Positions 35,826 through 41,687 of a DNA stretch of 45,429 nucleotides are shown piece after piece; within the stretch, counting starts at the first letter, position 1; each line of letters opens with the position of its first letter. A program made the position numbers and the translations under genes. Origin of the DNA: Akkermansia muciniphila (GTDB lineage: Bacteria; Verrucomicrobiota; Verrucomicrobiia; Methylacidiphilales; CAMAQI01); the NCBI GenBank assembly GCA_945883905.1, contig CAMCYL010000010.1, positions 1 to 45,429 on the forward strand, read 5' to 3'. Under the pieces are notes generated by a model that saw only the letters and a list, made by a program, of their open reading frames with translations, was not told where the DNA came from and did no database searches.

Positions 35826-36649
35826 AGACTCGGCGTGAGTGGGTGGATTCCAAAGGGCGGTTGTCGCTTCGGCGACAACTGGCCCTTTTAGGGTTGAGTC
35901 GTCAAGGTTGGTATTACGTTCGTAAGCCAGAGAGTCAGGAGAACCTGATTTTGATGAACCTGATCGATAAAATTTACACGAAGAGACCCTTTTATGGTTA
36001 TCGCAAGATTCAGTGGGAACTCAAAACAAAGGAAGGGAAAGACGTCAATTTGAAACGAGTCTATCGTTTGATGCGAGAGATGGGAATTGCAGGGATCGTT
36101 CCTCAAAAAAACCTGAGTGCTCCTGGGAAAGAGGGATGGGTCATGCCCTACCTTCTAAAAAAAATCAGGATCGAACGACCAAACCAAGTATGGGCCGTGG
36201 ATATCACCTACATTCGGCTTTTGGATGGTTTTTGTTATTTGGTGGCGGTGATGGACTGGTATTCCCGATTCGTGCTCTCTTGGCGGCTTTCCAACACGCT
36301 CGACGGTGGGTTTTGTATGGCGTGCTTGGAAAAAGCGGTGGAGATCGCTCAAGGAGTTCCGAATGTCCTCAACTCAGATCAAGGGAGTCAATTCACCAGC
36401 CGTGAATGGGTCGAAACACTGACGCTATGGGGAACTCAAGTTAGCCACGATGGAGCCGGACGGGCGATCCACAACGTGATGATTGAGCGAGTCTGGAGAA
36501 GTCTCAAATATGAAAATGTTTACCTCAAAGGCTATTCAACAATGGAGCAGGCAAGGCGAGGGATCGACGAGTATTTCGAGTTCTACAACTACGATCGTCC
36601 CCATCAAACGCTCGACAATGAAATCCCCGCAACCCTTTACCTGAAATGA
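35663..36649 (+). CDS. IS3-family transposase OrfB (DDE integrase core)
   Basis: The catalytic part of the transposase, in the -1 frame relative to OrfA. The frame is open from 35663, but the real part starts near the slip site at 35801-35807, just before IRSHSLETRREWVD. HTH_21-type SLRRQLALLGLSRQGWYY is followed by the rve integrase core with its DDE triad: VWAVDITYIRL, LNSDQGSQFTS and MIERVWRSLKYENVYL. It is presumably translated as an OrfAB fusion. The stop is at 36649 and 256 bases of untranslated, palindrome-rich IS sequence follow. Confidence 0.9.
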   Translation: MEEATFESQCRGFFCRSKEARRRHTKAGREALRADRSLKNGSGFSLKKIRSHSLETRREWVDSKGRLSLRRQLALLGLSRQGWYYVRKPESQENLILMNLIDKIYTKRPFYGYRKIQWELKTKEGKDVNLKRVYRLMREMGIAGIVPQKNLSAPGKEGWVMPYLLKKIRIERPNQVWAVDITYIRLLDGFCYLVAVMDWYSRFVLSWRLSNTLDGGFCMACLEKAVEIAQGVPNVLNSDQGSQFTSREWVETLTLWGTQVSHDGAGRAIHNVMIERVWRSLKYENVYLKGYSTMEQARRGIDEYFEFYNYDRPHQTLDNEIPATLYLK

Positions 36650-36673
36650 AAACCACCGCATGGCATCTGCGAT

Positions 36674-36741
36674 CGATTCCGATTACGTTTCGGCTGAGGC
36701 GACCCTTCGGGTCGTCCACAGCCTTCACTGCATCGGAATCG
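36674..36741. repeat. Nested palindrome in the IS 3' region
   Basis: CGATTCCGAT (36674-36683) and ATCGGAATCG (36732-36741) form outer arms around an inner hairpin GACCCTTCGGGTC. Two more perfect hairpins follow before the right IS end: CGTTTCC-TCAC-GGAAACG near 36820-36837 and GGAATTTAC-ATA-GTAAATTCC at 36851-36871. The untranslated IS end is therefore strongly structured. Confidence 0.6.
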
Positions 36742-36908
36742 AAGGAGCCATCAAAAGAAGGAGTTCCATCAAATAATCAAACATTGAAAAAAAAGAGAAA
36801 TCAGTTAAAACTAGTCTTCGTTTCCTCACGGAAACGAAAATAAAAAAAACGGAATTTACATAGTAAATTCCTTAAAAGGCGTTCTCAAGAATAGGGGTCA
36901 CCTCATAC

Positions 36909-37356
36909 AGATCGTTTTTTTTACAAGTCTGTAATAACCGAAAAATACGATCATATTGAACAAGTAATTGCAGTTCTTTACATGGGAGGCAAAAATGAAT
37001 ACGAAAAATGGAGTAAGCTATTCAAAGCATTCGGACTTTCGGTTTATGGAATATTAGACTTTGATTATCTTATAAACGCCTGTTATCCATCTGAAAAAGG
37101 AACCAAACTTAGAGAATTAAAAGAGATCAATGAATTTAAGTTACGCCATCCTGAATGGGAAACAAAAATTGAGGAGCTATATTCCAGTGGTATTTTTATT
37201 TTAAAAAATGGAGACCTAGAGCATTACTTATCGATTAAGAAAGGTCTGACTGAAACAATAGATTTTTGTAATAATAAACTTACGACATACCTTTCTGATG
37301 AATCGAATTTCGAAAGAAATGAAATACATAAGATAATTGATCAAATAATGATTTAA
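36909..37356 (+). pseudogene. OLD-family nuclease, C-terminal TOPRIM part
   Basis: This frame continues the protein cut by the IS. It starts DRFFYKSVITEKYDHIEQV directly after the target duplication and has the second TOPRIM acid motif in YGILDFDYL, followed by a charged helical end (about 149 residues). An internal ATG at 36982 opens a 124-residue frame, but alone it would lack the glutamate motif VEGDT. In the restored 616-residue protein the order is ATPase then TOPRIM, as in class 1 OLD nucleases. In PARIS systems the TOPRIM part (AriB) is often separate; no such second gene is here. Confidence 0.85.
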
Positions 37357-37473
37357 ATTGGGTTCCGAAATCAAAGATTTGCCACAATATACTTAAACAT
37401 CGATGGGATATTCGTTTGTCTATAAAACATTAGAAATTTGATAAAGTTGAAAATCAATAGGGATTTAAAAATT

Positions 37474-37962
37474 ATGAACGATTTAAATCAAAAATATGTT
37501 GAAACTCGAGATGAACGCCATTTTCGAATTCGGGAACAAACTCAATCCCATCAAGTCCAGACTGGAAATTCATTTGTTACTCATCTACTCACGCTGTCGG
37601 CCGGAACTTTGGCGCTTTCAGTATCCAATTTGGATAAAATCGCTCCGCATGGAATCTTGCCTGAAAATAAATGGATTGTTGGAGTTGCTTGGGGATCTCT
37701 TATAGGGTCGATGATTTTAACTATTGGTTGTGTGGGATTTGGATCACTTTCCTTTATTAGAGGAATCGAACAAATAGACGAGATTCAATCACATTGGATT
37801 AAAACAATGACTCCAAATAATCCACAGGGAGAAAATCATCCTGAACATCAAAATCGAAATTGCTGGCCTTTTTGGTCTCAAACTTGTGGTGTCGTGGCTG
37901 TGATTTGTTTGGCCGTCGGTCTAGTTTTCTTAGCTTGGTTTGCCATTATAAATCTGAGCTAA
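37474..37962 (+). CDS. Small membrane protein beside the OLD gene
   Basis: A 162-residue protein starting at ATG 37474 (the frame is open from 37438). It has a charged N terminus with many Arg, Glu and Gln, then three hydrophobic segments: FVTHLLTLSAGTLALSVSNL (about 36-55), VGVAWGSLIGSMILTIGCVGFGSLSFI (about 70-96) and VVAVICLAVGLVFLAWFAIINL at the C-terminal end. I do not recognise a family. It lies 117 bases behind the OLD nuclease gene, is codirectional and similarly AT-rich. Small membrane proteins of this build occur as effectors in defence loci; that role is only inferred. Confidence 0.72.
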   Translation: MNDLNQKYVETRDERHFRIREQTQSHQVQTGNSFVTHLLTLSAGTLALSVSNLDKIAPHGILPENKWIVGVAWGSLIGSMILTIGCVGFGSLSFIRGIEQIDEIQSHWIKTMTPNNPQGENHPEHQNRNCWPFWSQTCGVVAVICLAVGLVFLAWFAIINLS

Positions 37963-38143
37963 CCCTGGTTTTATCAGCTTCTACGAGCTGTTCTTACAGA
38001 CCATTAAAATTGCAAATTTCGGTCAAGATAGTTACAAAACGAACGAGATAGAATTAACGCATAGTCTTTCGATTTTGGTAATTTGTTTGGATGAAACAAA
38101 TTATCAGTCTGATTGAAGTGAAGTTGCATGAAATGGGGCTTCC

Positions 38144-38281
38144 CGGCTTGAACGTTGCACCCCCTGCACCCCAGTGCTCTCCTATTTTCCGCTCTGCGAG
38201 GAAATAACATTCGCTGACGCAAAGGGGAGTCTGACCATCGGAAATCTCGGCGTTAAGCCTCGACGCCGATTGATCGTAGGC
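38144..38281 (-). repeat. 139-bp repeat, element copy next to intact tRNA-Asn
   Basis: Second copy of the block at 26058-26196, here 50 bases below the 3' end of the intact tRNA-Asn. Conserved parts are the same; the T-arm-like hairpin stem of the other copy is broken here. Because both tRNA-Asn copies have this block downstream, it belongs to a tRNA-Asn locus that was duplicated or carried by the element. The gap 37963-38143 holds nothing else that I recognise. Confidence 0.75.
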
Positions 38282-38330
38282 TATCGATATTGAAAAATAA
38301 AGGGATCTTGAGAAATGATAGAGTGGAAAT

Positions 38331-38405
38331 TGGCTCCGGGGGTAGGGCTCGAACCTACGACCAATCGGTTAACAGCCGACCGCTCTACCACTGAGCTACC
38401 CCGGA
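38331..38405 (-). tRNA. tRNA-Asn (anticodon GTT)
   Basis: A complete 75-base cloverleaf on the minus strand with encoded CCA. The acceptor TCCGGGG pairs with CCCCGGA, the D arm is GCTC-AGTGGTA-GAGC, the anticodon arm GTCGG-CTGTTAA-CCGAT gives anticodon GTT, and the T arm is GTAGG-TTCGAGC-CCTAC, with discriminator G. All stems pair, apart from one G-T at the end of the anticodon stem. It is the only intact tRNA in the window. It lies inside the element if the outer tRNA halves mark the ends. The GIY-YIG gene ends 17 bases upstream, so one transcript could carry both. Confidence 0.97.
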
Positions 38406-38422
38406 ATGGTAAGGAGGTGAAT

Positions 38423-38710
38423 TTATATCGAGGGTTTGAAATCGGGCAAGCTTTTTTGTTTTAAAATTTCTCTTAAAAAATCACGCCCACGACTAGTTTT
38501 TAACTGTTTTTCTCTGAGTCGAGCCTCATTTCTTGAGGGAAAAGTTTCATGATAAAAGAGCGTCCATGGACCTGATACTCGTTTTGTATGAAGCGTGTAG
38601 CGATATTCAGGATCGTTATGTTGTGTGATTCTTCTTTGTAAATCCTCTGTTTGACCTATGTAAATTTTTGAGTCTGGATTAACTAAAGCGTAAACGAAAA
38701 AGTGAGACAT
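38423..38710 (-). CDS. GIY-YIG endonuclease domain protein
   Basis: A 95-residue single-domain GIY-YIG nuclease (UvrC/YhbQ-like small type). Motifs are FVYALVNPDSKIYIGQTEDLQRRITQH (the GIY and YIG pair as VYA and YIG, with Arg after it) and SRNEARLREKQLKTSRGRDFL with the catalytic Glu in NEAR. Its start codon is 17 bases inside the element end at 38728, so its promoter would have to be the resident tRNA-Asn promoter beyond the junction. It ends 17 bases before the intact tRNA-Asn. Its last 25 codons are repeated at 38808-38885. Confidence 0.9.
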   Translation of the reverse strand: MSHFFVYALVNPDSKIYIGQTEDLQRRITQHNDPEYRYTLHTKRVSGPWTLFYHETFPSRNEARLREKQLKTSRGRDFLREILKQKSLPDFKPSI

Positions 38711-38727
38711 ATGGAAAACCGTATAGA

Positions 38728-38790
38728 GAACCTACGATCCGTCAGCTGACGGATTAACAGCCGACCGCTCTACCACTGAGCTACTCCGGA
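38728..38790 (-). pseudogene. Orphan 5' half of tRNA-Asn (attR)
   Basis: On the minus strand from 38790: acceptor TCCGGAG, a normal D arm, GTCGG-CTGTTAA, then an 18-base perfect palindrome ATCCGTCAGCTGACGGAT (38737-38754) in place of the rest of the anticodon stem and variable loop, then CGTAGGTTC, after which homology ends in the T-loop. It is not functional. Its acceptor differs from that of the intact tRNA by one base (A at position 6), and that A would pair with the single different base of the orphan 3' half at 26248-26275. Confidence 0.85.
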
Positions 38791-38807
38791 ATGGCAGGGA
38801 GGTGAAT

Positions 38808-38885
38808 TTATATCGAGGGTTTGAAATCGAGCAAGCTTTTTTGTTTTAAAATTTCTCTTAAAAAATCACGTCCACGACTCGTTTT
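38808..38885 (-). pseudogene. 3' fragment of a second GIY-YIG gene
   Basis: The last 25 codons and stop of a GIY-YIG gene, KTSRGRDFLREILKQKSLLD followed by FKPSI, nearly identical to the end of the intact gene at 38423-38710. It lies 17 bases upstream of the orphan tRNA-Asn half, just as the intact gene lies 17 bases upstream of the intact tRNA. Sequence further upstream (38888-38968) does not continue the gene. Confidence 0.8.
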
Positions 38886-38968
38886 TAATTAAAACAGTTT
38901 TTGATTGATTTCTGAAAAAGCCCCTTGAGATTAAAGGGTAACCTCAAAAATTACGGAGAGATTGAATT

Positions 38969-39931
38969 ATGGGCCTTATTCACAATGTTGTTGGAACGAT
39001 CGGCAATACGCCGTTAGTGAAATTAAATCGAATCGCCGCCGGCGTGGATGCGACGATTGCTTTGAAGTGTGAATTTTTCAATCCTTTGGGAAGCGTTAAG
39101 GATCGGATTGGAATGGCGATGATTGAAGCGGCTGAGAAGGCCGGTCTGATTTCGGCGAATACGACTTTGATCGAACCGACCTCTGGAAATACGGGGATCG
39201 CCCTTGCTTTTGTCGCTGCTGCCAAGGGGTATAAGTTAATTTTAACGATGCCTGAGAGTATGAGCCTAGAACGTCGAACTCTTTTAGCGATGCTCGGGGC
39301 TAAGCTCGTTTTGACTCCTGCCGCCGAGGGGATGCGGGGGGCGATCAATAAAGCGGTTGCGCTTCAACAAGAGATTCCCGGTTCTTTCATTCCTCAACAA
39401 TTTGAAAATCCAGCGAACCCAGAGATTCATCGTAAGACCACTGCTGAGGAGATCTGGCGTGATACCGATGGAAAGATTGATATCTTCGTCGCTTCCGTGG
39501 GAACGGGCGGGACGATTACCGGGGTTTCTGAGGTATGCAAAGCACGTAAGCCGACCTTTCAATCGATTGCGGTTGAACCGAAAGATTCTCCTGTGATTAC
39601 CCAAACTCGTAATGGAGAGCCGGTAAAACCTGGGCCTCATAAAATTCAAGGGACGGGGGCTGGATTTGTACCGAAGAACTTGAATCTCGCGATTGTTGAT
39701 GATGTTGTCACGGTGAGCAACGAAGAGGCTTTTGCGATGGCGCGTCGACTTGCAAAAGAGGAGGGTTTATTGGTCGGTATTTCCACCGGAGCCAATGTGG
39801 TCGCAGCGTTAGAGGTCGCAAAGCGTCCGGAGAATAAAGGGAAGTTAATTGTGACTGTCGGTTGTAGTACCGGGGAGCGTTATCTCAGCACTGCCCTTGC
39901 CGAAGAGGCACGTAAAGAGGTCGGTTCTTAG
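38969..39931 (+). CDS. cysK: Cysteine synthase A (O-acetylserine sulfhydrylase)
   Basis: A PLP enzyme making cysteine from O-acetylserine and sulfide. The 320-residue protein has [12 protein letters not shown] near the start, the Schiff-base Lys in [14 protein letters not shown], the Asn loop [14 protein letters not shown], the phosphate-binding GTGGTITG and [12 protein letters not shown] near the end. GGAGAG 9 bases before ATG 38969 is a good ribosome site. A partial inverted repeat (TTGAGATTA/TAACCTCAA, 38925-38947) lies in the leader. Its stop overlaps the stop of the convergent transglutaminase gene (TTAG). Confidence 0.96.
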   Translation: MGLIHNVVGTIGNTPLVKLNRIAAGVDATIALKCEFFNPLGSVKDRIGMAMIEAAEKAGLISANTTLIEPTSGNTGIALAFVAAAKGYKLILTMPESMSLERRTLLAMLGAKLVLTPAAEGMRGAINKAVALQQEIPGSFIPQQFENPANPEIHRKTTAEEIWRDTDGKIDIFVASVGTGGTITGVSEVCKARKPTFQSIAVEPKDSPVITQTRNGEPVKPGPHKIQGTGAGFVPKNLNLAIVDDVVTVSNEEAFAMARRLAKEEGLLVGISTGANVVAALEVAKRPENKGKLIVTVGCSTGERYLSTALAEEARKEVGS

Positions 39932-40803
39932 CATTTTGAAACCTGAACATTGACCTCGATTCCTAGATCTAATTTTACAGTTCCTAAATAGGAACCGAGG
40001 ATTGGGGTTGTTTGTTCTGGAGTTCGTCCGACGGCGACACGAAGATGGTCGTGATTGGATAGGATCCCTGCGGTGGGATCAAAATCTTTCCATCCAGCCC
40101 CTGGAAGATAAATTTGGGTCCAAGCATGCATCGCTCCAGCGGCGATGTGGATTGATTTTGTTTTAGGGTCTTGAACATTCGGAATATATCCACTGACAAA
40201 ACGGGCCGCCATTCCGAGTTGACGGGCGGTTTCCATAAGCAGGATTGCAAAGTCACGACAGGCCCCTTTTCGCTCCTGTAAAGTGACTCCGGGGGATTGT
40301 GTTCCACTTTCGAGGCGAGCTTCATAGCTCATCATTTTAGGAATAGCCCGATTGATCGCTGAGAGGAAATCAACGGTTTTTGCTCCCCCTTGGAGATTTA
40401 AAAATGGTTTCACCCAATCAAGAATTCGCTCTCGATCCTCTGGATAAAGCGGGAGGAGGTAAGGCGCCAAATCGATCGCTTCGGTTTGTGAATATTGAAA
40501 TGGAAGGAGAGTCGCATAAGGGTCAAGGATGAAGTCGAAAGGATTACTTTCAAGAAGTTCGACCTGAAGTTGACTCCGAATCGTGAGTTTTTTGGTCGGC
40601 TTTAAAAATTCGACGTAAGCGACCGGATTTTGAAATTGATCGGTAGTCCAACGAATTCGATGTTCCGGCTCAATCTTGAGATCAAAGGAGAGAACTCTTT
40701 TTTCGTGATCTTCAATGGGACGTATTCGGAGTTGATGTGGGGCCAATTTAACTGGTTTTTCGTAGTGATAGATTGTTTCGTGATCAATCAGAAGTGTGCT
40801 CAT
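39928..40803 (-). CDS. Transglutaminase-like protein (second of the pair)
   Basis: A 291-residue cytoplasmic transglutaminase-like cysteine protein with the N-terminal beta domain ([36 protein letters not shown]) and the papain-like core. The triad is visible: Cys in [20 protein letters not shown], His in [17 protein letters not shown] and Asp in [10 protein letters not shown]. The Cys-His-Asp order and GWKDFDPT are typical of the group often encoded with circularly permuted ATP-grasp proteins. It overlaps the next upstream gene by 4 bases, the last of a three-gene operon. Confidence 0.9.
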   Translation of the reverse strand: MSTLLIDHETIYHYEKPVKLAPHQLRIRPIEDHEKRVLSFDLKIEPEHRIRWTTDQFQNPVAYVEFLKPTKKLTIRSQLQVELLESNPFDFILDPYATLLPFQYSQTEAIDLAPYLLPLYPEDRERILDWVKPFLNLQGGAKTVDFLSAINRAIPKMMSYEARLESGTQSPGVTLQERKGACRDFAILLMETARQLGMAARFVSGYIPNVQDPKTKSIHIAAGAMHAWTQIYLPGAGWKDFDPTAGILSNHDHLRVAVGRTPEQTTPILGSYLGTVKLDLGIEVNVQVSKC

Positions 40804-41687
40804 GAGGATTCCTTAGGGGGGTGACGCTGAACTTGGACCGACACATCGAGAGTCTCTAGTTTTCCTCCACGATAGGTTCCTCGCAACGGAGGGAGATCGT
40901 TATAATCACGTCCGGTCGCAATGACGACGTGACGATCGGAGACAATTAAGTTATTGGTCGGATCCAGTCCCCACCAATGTTGTCCGGGAAGCAGAACCTC
41001 GACCCAGGCATGAGTCGCTTCGGCTCCTATGAGATTGGGTTGATCAGGGGTTGAATTTATCCTCGTGGACTCAATGTAGCCACTGACGTAACGGGCAGGA
41101 ATTCGGGCAGAGCGGAGGACCCCTAGCATAAAATGGGAGAAATCTTGGCAGACCCCTTTTTTAAGGCGTGCCACTTTTGTTGCCGTTGTAGAGATATCTG
41201 TTTTTCCGGATTGATATTGAAATTGTGTATGAATGAATTGGTTAAACTGAAGTAAAGCTTCGCCTAAAGGGGCTTTATGGGGAAGGTGTTTTTTGATATA
41301 GTTTTGGAACGGATTTCCAATGGGAACAAGAGAGGTGGGGCTCAAGTAATCGTAGTACTCGTATTGCCGAGACTGATAAAGTTGCAGCGCCTCAGCGATG
41401 CTGACTTCTAAAACTGCTGGGGGGATTGTGAGAGGGGTGACGCACACTTCTGATGTTGCAACGATCTTCAAGGTCGAATGTCGATTGGGAACGGAGAAAA
41501 AGTGAACCTGATTTCCAAAATAGTCAGTGTAAGGATGGAGATCCGCCGCCGGTTGGATATCGATCGAATGGGAAAGGAGTTTTTGAAAGGAATCCGTTCG
41601 GGGGTACAGACGCAGATGTCCGAACGAATCAAAAACAGAGCCCTGATATTGATAGGAGGTCTGGTGTTCGATGCGGTAATGTTTCAC
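40800..41687 (-). CDS. Transglutaminase-like protein (first of the pair)
   Basis: A 295-residue paralogue of the preceding entry: N-terminal domain YRIEHQTSYQYQGSVFDSFGHLRLYPR, Cys in KKGVCQDFSHFMLGVLRSARIPARYVSGYIES, His in EATHAWVEVLLPG and Asp in WWGLDPTNNLIVSDRHVVIATGRDYNDLPPLRG. The full triad is kept. It lies between the ATP-grasp gene and the second transglutaminase gene with 4-base overlaps on both sides. The family is thought to cleave or form amide bonds in peptides; substrate unknown. Confidence 0.91.
   Translation of the reverse strand: MKHYRIEHQTSYQYQGSVFDSFGHLRLYPRTDSFQKLLSHSIDIQPAADLHPYTDYFGNQVHFFSVPNRHSTLKIVATSEVCVTPLTIPPAVLEVSIAEALQLYQSRQYEYYDYLSPTSLVPIGNPFQNYIKKHLPHKAPLGEALLQFNQFIHTQFQYQSGKTDISTTATKVARLKKGVCQDFSHFMLGVLRSARIPARYVSGYIESTRINSTPDQPNLIGAEATHAWVEVLLPGQHWWGLDPTNNLIVSDRHVVIATGRDYNDLPPLRGTYRGGKLETLDVSVQVQRHPPKESS

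Larger units (their letters stand above)
35468..36905 (+). mobile_element. IS3-family (IS150-like) insertion sequence
   Basis: A 1438-bp element with imperfect terminal inverted repeats of 28 bases: the left end starts TGAAGTGCTCCCCTAAATTG, the right end (complement) TGAGGTGACCCCTATTCTTG, and both go on with AGAAC. The 3-bp direct repeat TAC flanks it at 35465-35467 and 36906-36908, a normal target duplication for this family. It encodes orfA and orfB in overlapping frames with a -1 slip site. Both frames are intact, so it may be active, and the clean target duplication suggests a fairly recent insertion. It breaks the OLD nuclease gene. Confidence 0.93.
26248..38735. mobile_element. Integrative element (defence island) in tRNA-Asn
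   Basis: A 12.5-kb element bounded by the core GAACCTAC at 26268-26275 and 38728-38735, each joined to an orphan half of a tRNA-Asn. Cargo: tyrosine integrase at one end, a small ORF, hsdR-hsdM-hsdS, an OLD-type nuclease gene broken by an IS3-family element, a small membrane protein gene, and at the other end a complete tRNA-Asn plus a GIY-YIG endonuclease gene. Base composition changes inside it: hsdRMS is similar to the chromosome, while the OLD gene region is much AT-richer, which points to mosaic origin. A narrower reading takes the 28-bp repeat 26248-26275/38331-38358 as the ends (12.08 kb). Confidence 0.8.

Noticed and set aside
36646-36843. A possible 65-codon passenger gene in the IS
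   Set aside because: It spans hairpins of the untranslated tail, and the translation is low in complexity with no domain.
34065-37962. A Gabija or PARIS system
   Set aside because: Gabija needs a UvrD-like GajB helicase and typical PARIS a separate AriB or fused form with its own signatures; only an OLD-like protein and a membrane protein are here. Left as OLD family.
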